A DNA stretch of 64,000 nt from Limnomonas spitsbergensis (lineage: Eukaryota > Chlorophyta > Chlorophyceae > Chlamydomonadales). The notes beneath the pieces were generated by a model, which worked only from the letters and a program-made list of their open reading frames with translations, searched no databases and was not told the DNA's origin. The translations under genes and the position numbers were made by a program. This document shows, piece after piece, positions 33,450 to 47,585 of the stretch (position 1 is its first letter; the number at the start of each line of letters is the position of its first letter). The DNA is taken from positions 2,418,001-2,482,000 of the forward strand of contig JAYJMM010000095.1 in NCBI GenBank assembly GCA_037349105.1, written 5' to 3'.

Positions 33450-36400
33450 CAGAACAGCTGTGGATCAGTGAGCTGCCTCCTCCCTCCCACCCTTCACCCT
33501 TACCCCAGAACAGCTGTGGATCAGTCAGCTGCATCCTCCCTCCTACCCCTCACCCTTACCCCATAACAGCTGTGGATCAGTAACCTGCCTCCTCCCTCCT
33601 ACCCCTCACCCTTACCCCAGAACAGCTGTGGATCAGTAGCCTGCCTCCTCCCTCCCACCCTTCACCCTTACCCCAGAACAGCTGTGGACCAGTCAGCTGC
33701 CTCCTCCCTCCCACCCTTCACCCTTACCCCAGAACAGCTGTGGACCAGTCAGTTGCCTCCTCCCTCCCACCCCTCACCCTTACCCCAGAACAGCTGTGGA
33801 TCAGTAACCTGCCTCCTCCCTCCTACCCCTCACCCTTACCCCAGAACAGCTGTGGATCAGTCAGCTGCCTCCTCCCTCCTACCCCTCACCCTTACCCCAG
33901 AACAGGTGTGGCTCAGTAGCATGCCTCCTCCCTCCCACCCAGAACAGCTGTGGACCAGTCAGCTGCCTCCTCCCTCCCAATCCTCACCCTTACCCCAGAA
34001 CAGCTGTGGATAGTGAGCTGCCTCCTCCCTCCCACCCTCCACCCTTACCCCAGAACAGCTGTGGACCAGTCAGCTGCCTCCTCCCTCCCACCCTTCACCC
34101 TAACCCCAGAACAGCTGTGGACCAGTCAGCTGCCTCCTCCCTCCCACCCCTCACCCTTACTTCAGAACAGCCGTGGATCAGTCAGCTGCCTCCTCCCTCC
34201 CACCCTCCACCCTTACCCCAGAACAGCTGTGGATCAGTCAGCTGCCTCCTCCCTCCCAATCCTCACCCTTACCCCAGAACAGCTGTGGATCAGTGAGCCG
34301 CCTCCTCCCTCCCACCCTTACCATTACCCCAGAACAGCTGTGGATCAGTAACCTGCCTCCTCCCTCCTACCCCTCACCCTTACCCCAGAACAGCTGTGGA
34401 CCAGTCAGCTGCCTCCTCCCTCCTCCCCCTCACCCTTACCCCAGAACAGCTGTGGATCAGTAGCCTGCCTCCTCCCTCCCACCCAGAACAGCTGTGGACC
34501 AGTCAGCTGCCTCCTCCCTCCCAATCCTCACCCTTACCCCAGAACAGCTGTGGATCAGTGAGCTGCCTCCTCCCTCCCACCCCTCACCCTTACCCCAGAA
34601 CAGCTGTGGATCAGTCAGCTGCCTCCTCCCTCCCACCCTCCACCCTTACCCCAGAACAGCTGTGGACCAGTCAGCTGCCTCCTCCCTCCCAATCCTCACC
34701 CTTACCCCATAACAGCTGTGGATCAGTAACCTGCCTCCTCCCTCGTACCCCTCACCCTTACCCCATAACAGCTGTGGATCAGTAGCCTGACTCCTCCCTC
34801 CCACCCTTCACCCTTACCCCAGAACAGCTATGGACCAGTCAGCTGCCTCCTCCCTCCCAATCCTCACCCTTACCCCAGAACAGCTGTGGATCAGTAGCCT
34901 GCCTCCTCCCTCCCAACCCTTACCCTTACCCCAGAACAGCTGTGGACCAGTCAGCTGTCTCCTCCCTCCCAATCCTCACCCTTACCCCAGAACATCTGTG
35001 GACCAGTCAGCTGCCTCCTCCCTCCTACCCCTCACCCTTACCCCAGAACAGCTGTGGATCAGTCAGCTGCCTCCTCCCTCCCACCCCTCACCCTTACCCC
35101 AGAACAGCTGTGGATCAGTCAGCTGCCTCCTCCCTCCGACCCTCCACCCTTACCCCAGAACAGATGTGGACTAGTCAGCTGCCTCCTCCCTCCCAATCCC
35201 CACCCTTACCCCAGAACAGCTGTGGATCAGTGAGCTGCCTCCTCCCTCCCACCCTTCACCCTTACCCCAGAACATCTGTGGACCAGTAACTTGCCTCCTC
35301 CCTCCCACCCTTCACCCTTACCCCAGAACAGCTGTGCACGAGTCAGCTGCCTCCTCCCTCCCACCCTTCACCCTTACCCCAGAACAGCTGTGGATCAATC
35401 AGCTGCATCCTCCCTCCCACCCCTCACCCTCACCCCAGAACAGCTGTGGATCAGTCAGCTGCCTCCTCCCTCCTACCCCTCACCCTTACCCCAGAACAGC
35501 TGTGGATCAGTAACTTGCCTCCTCCCTCCCACCCTTCACCCTTACCCCAGAACAGCTGTGCACCAGTCAGCTGCCTCCTCCCTCCCACCCTTCACCCTAA
35601 CCCCAGAACAGCTGTGGATCAGTCAGCTGCCTCCTCCCTCCCACCCCTCACCCTTACCCCAGAACAGCTGTGGATCAGTCAGCTGCCTCCTCCCTCCCAC
35701 CCTCCACCCTTACCCCAGAACAGCTGTGGACCAGTCAGCTGCCTCCTCCCTCCCAATCCCCACCCTTACCCCAGAACAGCTGTGGATCAGTGAGCTGCCT
35801 CCTCCCTCCCACCCTTCACCCTTACCCCAGAACATCTGTGGACCAGTCAGCTGCAACCTCCCTCCCACCCTTCACCCTTACCCCAGAACAGCTGTGGATC
35901 AGTCAGCTGCCTCCTCCCTCCTACCCCTCACCCTTACCCCAGAACAGATGTGGATCAGTAACTTGCCTCCTCCCTCCCACCCTTCACCCTTACCCCAGAA
36001 CAGCTGTGCACGAGTCAGCTGCCTCCTCCCTCCCACCCTTCACCCTTACCCCAGAACAGCTGTGGATCAGTCAGCTGCCTCCTCCCTCCCACCCCTCACC
36101 CTTACTTCAGAACAGCCGTGGATCAGTCACCTGCCTCCTCCCTCCTACCCCTCACCCTTACCCCAGAACAGCTGTGGATCAGTCAGCTGCCTCCTCCCTC
36201 CCAATCCTCACCCTTACCCCAGAACAGCTGTGGATCAGTCAGCTGCCTCCTCCCTCCCACCCTTACCATTACCCCAGAACAGCTGTGGATCAGTAACCTG
36301 CCTCCTCCCTCCTACCCCTCACCCTTACCCCAGAACAGCTGTGGACCAGTCAGCTGCCTCCTCCCTCCTACCCCTCACCCTTACCCCAGAACAGCTGTGG

Positions 36401-38798
36401 ATCAGTAGCCTGCCTCCTCCCTCCCACCCAGAACAGCTGTGGATCAGTAGCCTGCCTCCTCCCTCCCACCCAGAACAGCTGTGGACCAGTCAGCTGCCTC
36501 CTCCCTCCCAATGCTCACCCTTACCCCAGAACAGCTGTGGATCAGTCAGCTGCCTCCTCCCTCCCAACAGCTGTGGATCAATCAGCTGCCTCCTCCCTCC
36601 CACCCCTCACCCTTACCCCAGAACAGCTGTGGATCAGTCAGCTGCCTCCTCCCTCCTACCCCTCACCCTTACCCCAGAACAGCTGTGGATCAGTAACTTG
36701 CCTCCTCCCTCCCACCCTTCACCCTTACCCCAGAACAGCTGTGCACCAGTCAGCTGCCTCCTCCCTCCCACCCTCCACCCTTACCCCAGAACAGCTGTGG
36801 ACCAGTCAGCTGCCTCCTCCCTCCCACCCCTCACCCTTACCCCAGAACAGCTGTGGATCAGTCAGCTGCCTCCTCCCTCCCACCCTCCACCCTTACCCCA
36901 GAACAGCTGTGGACCAGTCAGCTGCCTCCTCCTTTTCAATCCCCACCCTTACCCCAGAACAGCTGTGGATCAGTGAGCTGCCTCCTCCCTCCCACCCTTC
37001 ACCCTTACCCCAGAACATCTGTGGACCAGTCAGCTGCAGCCTCCCTCCCACCCTTCACCCTTACCCCAGAACAGCTGTGGATCAGTCAGCTGCCTCCTCC
37101 CTCCCACCCCTCACCCTTACCCCAGAACAGCTGTGGATCAGTCAGCTGCCTCCTCCCTCCTACCCCTCACCCTTACCCCAGAACAGCTGTGGATCAGTAA
37201 CTTGCCTCCTCCCTCCCACCCTTCACCCTTACCCCAGAACAGCTGTGCACCAGTCAGCTGCCTCCTCCCTCCCACCCTTCACCCTAACCCCAGAACAGCT
37301 GTGGATCAGTCAGCTGCCTCCTCCCTCCCACCCCTCACCCTTACCCCAGAACAGCTGTGGATCAGTCAGCTGCCTCCTCCCTCCGACCCTCCACCCTTAC
37401 CCCAGAACAGATGTGGACCAGTCAGCTGCCTCCTCCCTCCCAATCCCCACCCTTACCCCAGAACATCTGTGGACCAGTCAGCTGCAGCCTCCCTCCCACC
37501 CTTCACCCTTACCCCAGAACAGTTGTGGATCAGTCAGCTGCCTCCTCCCTCCCACCCCTCACCCTTACCCCAGAACAGCTGTGGATCAGTCAGCTGCCTC
37601 CTCCCTCCTACCCCTCACCCTTACCCCAGAACAGCTGTGGATCAGTAACTTGCCTCCTCCCTCCCACCCTTCACCCTTACCCCAGAACAGCTGTGCACGA
37701 GTCAGCTGCCTCCTCCCTCCCACCCTTCACCCTAACCCCAGAACAGCTGTGGATCAGTCAGCTGCCTCCTCCCTCCCACCCCTCACCCTTACTTCAGAAC
37801 AGCCGTGGATCAGTCAGCTGCCTCCTCCCTCCCACCCTCCACCCTTACCCCAGAACAGCTGTGGATCAGTCAGCTGCCTCTTCCCTCCCAATCCTCACCC
37901 TTACCCCAGAACAGCTGTGGATCAGTGAGCTGCCTCCTCCCTCCCACCCTTACCATTACCCCAGAACAGCTGTGGATCAGTAACCTGCCTCCTCCCTCCT
38001 ACCCCTCACCCTTACCCCAGAACAGCTGTGGACCAGTCAGCTGCCTCCTCCCTCCTACCCCTCACCCTTACCCCAGAACAGCTGTGGATCAGTAGCATGC
38101 CTCCTCCCTCCCACCCAGAACAGCTGTGGACCAGTCAGCTGCCTCCTCCCTCCCAATCCTCACCCTTACCCCAGAACAGCTGTGGATCAGTGAGCTGCCT
38201 CCTCCCTCCCACCCTTCACCCTTACCCCAGAACAGCTGTGGATCAGTCAGCTGCTCCTCCCTCCCACCCTCCACCCTTACCCCAGAATAGCTGTGGACCA
38301 GTCAGCTGCCTCCTCCCTCCCAATCCTCACCCTTACCCCATAACAGCTGTGGATCAGTAACCTGCCTCCTCCCTCGTACCCCTCACCCTTACCCCATAAC
38401 AGCTGTGGATCAGTAGCCTGACTCCTCCCTCCCACCCGTCACCCTTACCCCAGAACAGCTGTGGACCAGTCAGCTGCCTCCTCCCTCCCACCCTTCACCC
38501 TAACCCCAGAACAGCTTTGGACCAGTCAGCTGCCTCCTCCCTCCCACCCTTCACCCTTACCCCAGAACAGCTGTGGATCAGTCAGCTGCCTCCTCCCTCC
38601 CACCCTTCACCCTAACCCCAGAACAGCTGTGGACCAGTCAGCTGCCTCCTCCCTCCTACCCCCCACCCTTACCCCAGAACAGCTGTGGATCAGTCAGCTG
38701 CCTTCTCCCTCCCACCCTTCACCCTTACCCCAGAACAGCTGTGGACCTGTCAGCTGCCTCCTCCCTCCCAATCCTCACCCTTACCCCAGAACAGCTGT
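33450..38798 (+). repeat. Satellite block 6
   Basis: 5,349 bp. Its right part (about 35,151-38,416) is a copy of left-edge block 1, including the 36-bp and double 42-bp monomers. A CTCTTCCCTCCC variant at 37,879 separates it from block 1 and is shared with block 9. The seam of the 15,153-bp duplication lies at about 38,430. Confidence 0.9.
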
Positions 38799-39815
38799 AG
38801 ACACGTCCCCTCTCCCCCCATCACCTGTCCCAGCCCATGGCCAGACACATCCCCTCTCCCCCCACCGCCTGCACCAGCTCATGGCCAGACACATCCCCTC
38901 TTCCCCCACCACCTGTCCCAGCCAGAACAGGTATGGATCAGTCAGCTGCATCCTCCCTCCCAACCCTCACCCTTACCCTCCTCACCTCTGCACCTGCCAG
39001 CCCAGGGCCATTTACATTTTTGGCATTTTGGTCAGCTGCTTCATATCCTTTCACTCCACATCTGGCCAGCTCTCCACCTACTTACTGTACCTTTCTTCCC
39101 TATTTTCAGAAGATCAACCAACATCCCAAGTCTCCAACCAAGAGGCCTATCATCTTGCAAGCTCAAGTCCACGTTCCCGCCAGTAAGCACCAAATAAATG
39201 CACCAAATAAATGCACATCAATGCCCTGCCCCCATCACCTGTCCCAGCTCATGGCCAGACACATCCCCTCTCCCCCCATCACCTGTCCCAGCTCATGGCC
39301 AGACACATCCCCTCTCCCCCCATCACCTGTCCCAGTTCATGGCCAGACACATCGCCTTTCTCCACACCACCTTGCATCCGTCACTTTGTAGCTTTCGTAT
39401 ATTGTGTCTTGCACACTTTAATCAAAGCACCCATACCAAAGATAAAATCTGTAGGAGTAGGAGTTGTGAGTCAACCTGGGCATTGCTTGCTGTACCTGCC
39501 TTGTACCATCCATGTATTAAGATGTACATGAGGCCCACATGGCAGTACAGTATCCTTAGAAAATTCGCAAACCCTGCATTGCCTGAACCCTCCAGCTTTC
39601 CTTTCAATTCCTAGGTCCTGAGCCATCCAGCCTTTCCACCAACCATGTATCCTGAGTCCTCCAGCCTTGCACTCAACCCCTAGGTCCTAAACCCTCCAGC
39701 CTTGCACTCAACCCCTGGGTCCTAAACCCTCCAGCCCACTGGGCAGGACAACTCGTAAGAATATTCTGGAACCCTGCCCCCTCGTGTGCTAGGCTGCACA
39801 TCCTACCCCTTATCT
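38799..39815 (+). repeat. 1,017-bp cassette, copy 6 (haplotype A)
   Basis: Duplicate of copy 3 (offset 15,153) with the majority T in CAGCTGCTTCATATCC, so either copy 3 mutated after the duplication or copy 6 was converted. Confidence 0.95.
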
Positions 39816-42800
39816 CAGAACAGCTGTGGATCAGTGAGCTGCCTCCTCCCTCCCACCCTTCACCCTTACCCCAGAACAGCTGTGGATCAGTCAGCTGCAT
39901 CCTCCCTCCTACCCCTCACCCTTACCCCAGAACAGCTGTGGATCAGTAACCTGCCTCCTCCCTCCTACCCCTCACCCTTACCCCAGAACAGCTGTGGATC
40001 AGTAGCCTGCCTCCTCCCTCCCACCCTTCACCCTTACCCCAGAACAGCTGTGGACCAGTCAGCTGCCTCCTCCCTCCCACCCCTCACCCTTACCCCAGAA
40101 CAGCTGTGGATCAGTCAGCTGCCTCCTCCCTCCTACCCCTCACCCTTACCCCAGAACAGCTGTGGATCAGTCAGCTGCCTCCTCCCTCCTACCCCTCACC
40201 CTTACCCCAGAACAGCTGTGGATCAGTAGCATGCCTCCTCCCTCCCACCCAGAACAGCTGTGGACCAGTCAGCTGCCTCCTCCCTCCCAATCCTCACCCT
40301 TACCCCAGAACAGCTGTGGATAGTGAGCTGCCTCCTCCCTCCCACCCTCCACCCTTACCCCAGAACAGCTGTGGACCAGTCAGCTGCCTCCTCCCTCCCA
40401 ATCCTCACCCTTACCCCAGAACAGCTGTGGATCAGTAACCTGCCTCCTCCCTCGTACCCCTCACCCTTACCCCAGAACAGCTGTGCACGAGTTAGCTGCC
40501 TCCTCCCTCCCACCCTTCACCCTAACCCCAGAACAGCTGTGGATCAGTCAGCTGCCTCCTCCCTCCCACCCCTCACCCTTACTTCAGAACAGCCGTGGAT
40601 CAGTCAGCTGCCTCCTCCCTCCCACCCTCCACCCTTACCCCAGAACAGCTGTGGATCAGTCAGCTGCCTCCTCCCTCCCAATCCTCACCCTTACCCCAGA
40701 ACAGCTGTGGATCAGTGAGCTGCCTCCTCCCTCCCACCCTTACCATTACCCCAGAACAGCTGTGGATCAGTAACCTGCCTCCTCCCTCCTACCCCTCACC
40801 CTTACCCCAGAACAGCTGTGGACCAGTCAGCTGCCTCCTCCCTCCCAATCCTCACCCTTACCCCAGAACAGCTGTGGATCAGTGAGCTGCCTCCTCCCTC
40901 CCACCCTTCACCCTTACCCCAGAACAGCTGTGGATCAGTCAGCTGCCTCCTCCCTCCCACCCTCCACCCTTACCCCAGAACAGCTGTGGACCAGTCAGCT
41001 GCCTCCTCCCTCCCAATCCTCACCCTTACCCCATAACAGATGTGGATCAGTAACCTGCCTCCTCCCTCGTACCCCTCACCCTTACCCCATAACAGCTGTG
41101 GATCAGTAGCCTGACTCCTCCCTCCCACCCTTCACCCTTACCCCAGAACAGCTATGGACCAGTCAGCTGCCTCCTCCCTCCCAATCCACACCCTTACCCC
41201 AGAACAGCTGTGGATCAGTAGCCTGCCTCCTCCCTCCCACCCCTCACCCTTACCCCAGAACAGCTGTGGACCAGTCAGCTGCCTTCTCCCTCCCACCCTC
41301 CACCCTTACCCCAGAACAGCTGTGGACCAGTCAGCTGTCTCCTCCCTCCTACCCCTCACCCTTACCCCAGAACATCTGTGGACCAGTCAGCTGCCCCCTC
41401 CCTCCCACCCTTCACCCTTACCCCAGAACAGCTGTGGACCAGTCAGCTGCCTCCTCCCTCCCACCCTTCACCCTAACCCCAGAACAGCTGTGGACCAGTC
41501 AGCTGCCTCCTCCCTCCCAATCCTCACCCTTACCCCAGAACAGCTGTGGATCAGTGAGCTGCCTCCTCCCTCCCACCCTTCACCCTTACCCCAGAACAGC
41601 TGTGGATCAGTCAGCTGCCTCCTCCCTCCCACCCTCCACCCTTACCCCAGAACAGCTGTGGACCAGTCAGCTGCCTCCTCCCTCCCAATCCTCACCCTTA
41701 CCCCATAACAGCTGTGGATCAGTAACCTGCCTCCTCCCTCGTACCCCTCACCCTTACCCCATAACAGCTGTGGATCAGTAGCCTGACTCCTCCCTCCCAC
41801 CCTTCACCCTTACCCCAGAACAGCTATGGACCAGTCAGCTGCCTCCTCCCTCCCAATCCACACCCTTACCCCAGAACAGCTGTGGATCAGTAGCCTGCCT
41901 CCTCCCTCCCACCCCTCACCCTTACCCCAGAACAGCTGTGGACCAGTCAGCTGCCTTCTCCCTCCCACCCTCCACCCTTACCCCAGAACAGCTGTGGACC
42001 AGTCAGCTGTCTCCTCCCTCCCAATCCTCACCCTTACCCCAGAACATCTGTGGACCAGTCAGCTGCCCCCTCCCTCCCACCCTTCACCCTTACCCCAGAA
42101 CAGCTGTGGACCAGTCAGCTGCCTCCTCCCTCCCACCCTTCACCCTAACCCCAGAACAGCTTTGGACCAGTCAGCTGCCTCCTCCCTCCCACCCTTCACC
42201 CTTACCCCAGAACAGCTGTGGATCAGTCAGCTGCCTCCTCCCTCCCACCCTTCACCCTTACCCCAGAACAGCTGTGGATCAGTCAGCTGCCTCCTCCCTC
42301 CCACCCTCCACCCTTACCCCAGAACAGCTGTGGATCAGTCAGCTGCCTCCTCCCTCCCAATCCTCACCCTTACCCCAGAACAGCTGTGGATCAGTAGCCT
42401 GCCTCCTCCCTCCCACCCCTCACCCTTACCCCAGAACAGCTGTGGACCAGTCAGCTGCCTTCTCCCTCCCACCCTCCACCCTTACCCCAGAACAGCGGTG
42501 GACCAGTCAGCTGTCTCCTCCCTCCCAATCCTCACCCTTACCCCAGAACATCTGTGGACCAGTCAGCTGCCTCCTCCCTCCCACCCTTACCATTACCCCA
42601 GAACAGCTGTGGATCAGTAACCTGCCTCCTCCCTCCTACCCCTCACCCTTACCCCAGAACAGCTGTGGACCAGTCAGCTGCCTCCTCCCTCCCAATCCTC
42701 ACCCTTACCCCAGAACAGCTGTGGATCAGTGAGCTGCCTCCTCCCTCCCACCCTTCACCCTTACCCCAGAACAGCTGTGGATCAGTCAGCTGCCTCCTCC

Positions 42801-43730
42801 CTCCCACCCTCCACCCTTACCCCAGAACAGCTGTGGACCAGTCAGCTGCCTCCTCCCTCCCAATCCTCACCCTTACCCCATAACAGCTGTGGATCAGTAA
42901 CCTGCCTCCTCCCTCGTACCCCTCACCCTTACCCCATAACAGCTGTGGATCAGTAGCCTGACTCCTCCCTCCCACCCTTCACCCTTACCCCAGAACAGCT
43001 ATGGACCAGTCAGATGCCTCCTCCCTCCCAATCCACACCCTTACCCCAGAACAGCTGTGGATCAGTAGCCTGCCTCCTCCCTCCCACCCCTCACCCTTAC
43101 CCCAGAACAGCTGTGGACCAGTCAGCTGCCTTCTCCCTCCCACCCTCCACCCTTACCCCAGAACAGCTGTGGACCAGTCAGCTGTCTCCTCCCTCCCAAT
43201 CCTCACCCTTACCCCAGAACATCTGTGGACCAGTCAGCTGCCCCCTCCCTCCCACCCTTCACCCTTACCCCAGAACAGCTGTGGACCAGTCAGCTGCCTC
43301 CTCCCTCCCACCCTTCACCCTAACCCCAGAACAGCTTTGGACCAGTCAGCTGCCTCCTCCCTCCCACCCTTCACCCTTACCCCAGAACAGCTGTGGATCA
43401 GTCAGCTGCCTCCTCCCTCCCACCCTTCACCCTTACCCCAGAACAGCTGTGGATCAGTCAGCTGCCTCCTCCCTCCCACCCTCCACCCTTACCCCAGAAC
43501 AGCTGTGGATCAGTCAGCTGCCTCCTCCCTCCCAATCCTCACCCTTACCCCAGAACAGCTGTGGATCAGTAACCTGCCTCCTCCCTCCTACCCCCCACCC
43601 TTACCCCAGAACAGCTGTGGATCAGTCAGCTGCCTTCTCCCTCCCACCCTTCACCCTTACCCCAGAACAGCTGTGGACCTGTCAGCTGCCTCCTCCCTCC
43701 CAATCCTCACCCTTACCCCAGAACAGCTGT
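39816..43730 (+). repeat. Satellite block 7
   Basis: 3,915 bp, duplicate of block 4 with one noticed monomer change near 40,116 (TAACCT to TCAGCT). Confidence 0.9.
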
Positions 43731-44747
43731 AGACACGTCCCCTCTCCCCCCATCACCTGTCCCAGCCCATGGCCAGACACATCCCCTCTCCCCCCACCAC
43801 CTGCACCAGCTCATGGCCAGACACATCCCCTCTTCCCCCACCACCTGTCCCAGCCAGAACAGGTATGGATCAGTCAGCTGCATCCTCCCTCCCAACCCTC
43901 ACCCTTACCCTCCTCACCTCTGCACCTACCAGCCCAGGGCCATTTACATTTTTGGCATTTTGGTCAGCTGCTTCATATTCTTTCACTCCACATCTGGCCA
44001 GCTCTCCACCTACTTACTGTACCTTTCTTCCCTATTTTCAGAAGATCAACCAACATCCCAAGTCTCCAACCAAGAGGCCTATCATCTTGCAAGCTCAAGT
44101 CCACGTTCCCGCCAGTAAGCACCAAATAAATGCACCAAATAAATGCACATCAATGCCCTGCCCCCATCACCTGTCCCAGCTCATGGCCAGACACATCCCC
44201 TCTCCCCCCATCACCTGTCCCAGCTCATGGCCAGACACATCCCCTCTCCCCCCAACACCTGTCCCAGTTCATGGCCAGACACATCGCCTTTCTCCACACC
44301 ACCTTGCATCCGTCACTTTGTAGCTTTCGTATATTGTGTCTTGCACACGTTAATCAAAGCACCCATACCAAAGATAAAATCTGTAGGAGTAGGAGTTGTG
44401 AGTCAACCTGGGCATTGCTTGCTGTACCTGCCTTGTACCATCCATGTATTAAGATGTACATGAGGCCCACATGGCAGTACAGTATCCTTAGAAAATTCGC
44501 AAACCCTGCATTGCCTGAACCCTCCAGCTTTCCTTTCAATTCCTAGGTCCTGAGCCATCCAGCCTTTCCACCAACCATGTATCCTGAGTCCTCCAGCCTT
44601 GCACTCAACCCCTAGGTCCTAAACCCTCCAGCCTTGCACACAACCCCTGGGTCCTAAACCCTCCAGCCCACTGGGCAGGACAACTCGTAAGAATATTCTG
44701 GAACCCTGCCCCCTCGTGTGCTAGGCTGCACATCCTACCCCTTATCT
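43731..44747 (+). repeat. 1,017-bp cassette, copy 7 (haplotype B)
   Basis: Duplicate of copy 4, sharing its two private bases. Confidence 0.95.
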
Positions 44748-47585
44748 CAGAACAGCTGTGGATCAGTGAGCTGCCTCCTCCCTCCCACCCTTCACCCTTA
44801 CCCCAGAACAGCTGTGGATCAGTCAGCTGCATCCTCCCTCCTACCCCTCACCCTTACCCCATAACAGCTGTGGATCAGTAACCTGCCTCCTCCCTCCTAC
44901 CCCTCACCCTTACCCCAGAACAGCTGTGGATCAGTAGCCTGCCTCCTCCCTCCCACCCTTCACCCTTACCCCAGAACAGCTGTGGACCAGTCAGCTGCCT
45001 CCTCCCTCCCACCCTTCACCCTTACCCCAGAACAGCTGTGGACCAGTCAGTTGCCTCCTCCCTCCCACCCCTCACCCTTACCCCAGAACAGCTGTGGATC
45101 AGTAACCTGCCTCCTCCCTCCTACCCCTCACCCTTACCCCAGAACAGCTGTGGATCAGTCAGCTGCCTCCTCCCTCCTACCCCTCACCCTTACCCCAGAA
45201 CAGGTGTGGCTCAGTAGCATGCCTCCTCCCTCCCACCCAGAACAGCTGTGGACCAGTCAGCTGCCTCCTCCCTCCCAATCCTCACCCTTACCCCAGAACA
45301 GCTGTGGATAGTGAGCTGCCTCCTCCCTCCCACCCTCCACCCTTACCCCAGAACAGCTGTGGACCAGTCAGCTGCCTCCTCCCTCCCACCCTTCACCCTA
45401 ACCCCAGAACAGCTGTGGACCAGTCAGCTGCCTCCTCCCTCCCACCCCTCACCCTTACTTCAGAACAGCCGTGGATCAGTCAGCTGCCTCCTCCCTCCCA
45501 CCCTCCACCCTTACCCCAGAACAGCTGTGGATCAGTCAGCTGCCTCCTCCCTCCCAATCCTCACCCTTACCCCAGAACAGCTGTGGATCAGTGAGCCGCC
45601 TCCTCCCTCCCACCCTTACCATTACCCCAGAACAGCTGTGGATCAGTAACCTGCCTCCTCCCTCCTACCCCTCACCCTTACCCCAGAACAGCTGTGGACC
45701 AGTCAGCTGCCTCCTCCCTCCTCCCCCTCACCCTTACCCCAGAACAGCTGTGGATCAGTAGCCTGCCTCCTCCCTCCCACCCAGAACAGCTGTGGACCAG
45801 TCAGCTGCCTCCTCCCTCCCAATCCTCACCCTTACCCCAGAACAGCTGTGGATCAGTGAGCTGCCTCCTCCCTCCCACCCCTCACCCTTACCCCAGAACA
45901 GCTGTGGATCAGTCAGCTGCCTCCTCCCTCCCACCCTCCACCCTTACCCCAGAACAGCTGTGGACCAGTCAGCTGCCTCCTCCCTCCCAATCCTCACCCT
46001 TACCCCATAACAGCTGTGGATCAGTAACCTGCCTCCTCCCTCGTACCCCTCACCCTTACCCCATAACAGCTGTGGATCAGTAGCCTGACTCCTCCCTCCC
46101 ACCCTTCACCCTTACCCCAGAACAGCTATGGACCAGTCAGCTGCCTCCTCCCTCCCAATCCTCACCCTTACCCCAGAACAGCTGTGGATCAGTAGCCTGC
46201 CTCCTCCCTCCCAACCCTTACCCTTACCCCAGAACAGCTGTGGATCAGTCAGCTGTCTCCTCCCTCCCAATCCTCACCCTTACCCCAGAACATCTGTGGA
46301 CCAGTCAGCTGCCTCCTCCCTCCTACCCCTCACCCTTACCCCAGAACAGCTGTGGATCAGTCAGCTGCCTCCTCCCTCCCACCCCTCACCCTTACCCCAG
46401 AACAGCTGTGGATCAGTCAGCTGCCTCCTCCCTCCGACCCTCCACCCTTACCCCAGAACAGATGTGGACTAGTCAGCTGCCTCCTCCCTCCCAATCCCCA
46501 CCCTTACCCCAGAACAGCTGTGGATCAGTGAGCTGCCTCCTCCCTCCCACCCTTCACCCTTACCCCAGAACATCTGTGGACCAGTAACTTGCCTCCTCCC
46601 TCCCACCCTTCACCCTTACCCCAGAACAGCTGTGCACGAGTCAGCTGCCTCCTCCCTCCCACCCTTCACCCTTACCCCAGAACAGCTGTGGATCAATCAG
46701 CTGCATCCTCCCTCCCACCCCTCACCCTCACCCCAGAACAGCTGTGGATCAGTCAGCTGCCTCCTCCCTCCTACCCCTCACCCTTACCCCAGAACAGCTG
46801 TGGATCAGTAACTTGCCTCCTCCCTCCCACCCTTCACCCTTACCCCAGAACAGCTGTGCACCAGTCAGCTGCCTCCTCCCTCCCACCCTTCACCCTAACC
46901 CCAGAACAGCTGTGGATCAGTCAGCTGCCTCCTCCCTCCCACCCCTCACCCTTACCCCAGAACAGCTGTGGATCAGTCAGCTGCCTCCTCCCTCCCACCC
47001 TCCACCCTTACCCCAGAACAGCTGTGGACCAGTCAGCTGCCTCCTCCCTCCCAATCCCCACCCTTACCCCAGAACAGCTGTGGATCAGTGAGCTGCCTCC
47101 TCCCTCCCACCCTTCACCCTTACCCCAGAACAGCTGTGGACCAGTCAGCTGCCTCCTCCCTCCCACCCTTCACCCTAACCCCAGAACAGCTTTGGACCAG
47201 TCAGCTGCCTCCTCCCTCCCACCCTTCACCCTTACCCCAGAACAGCTGTGGATCAGTCAGCTGCCTCCTCCCTCCCACCCTTCACCCTTACCCCAGAACA
47301 GCTGTGGATCAGTCAGCTGCCTCCTCCCTCCCACCCTCCACCCTTACCCCAGAACAGCTGTGGATCAGTCAGCTGCCTCCTCCCTCCCAATCCTCACCCT
47401 TACCCCAGAACAGCTGTGGATCAGTAACCTGCCTCCTCCCTCCTACCCCCCACCCTTACCCCAGAACAGCTGTGGATCAGTCAGCTGCCTTCTCCCTCCC
47501 ACCCTTCACCCTTACCCCAGAACAGCTGTGGACCTGTCAGCTGCCTCCTCCCTCCCAATCCTCACCCTTACCCCAGAACAGCTGT
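44748..47585 (+). repeat. Satellite block 8
   Basis: 2,838 bp, duplicate of block 5 at 15,153 bp offset. Confidence 0.9.

Larger units (their letters stand above)
28095..35804 (+). repeat. Nested tandem duplication, 3,855 bp x 2
   Basis: Copy 1 is about 28,095-31,949 and copy 2 about 31,950-35,804, each with one haplotype B cassette. The pair recurs intact at about 43,248-50,957 inside the second 15,153-bp copy. So the 3,855-bp duplication came first and the 15,153-bp event copied it. The unit is not a whole number of monomers because it contains 42-bp and 55-bp monomers. Confidence 0.9.
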
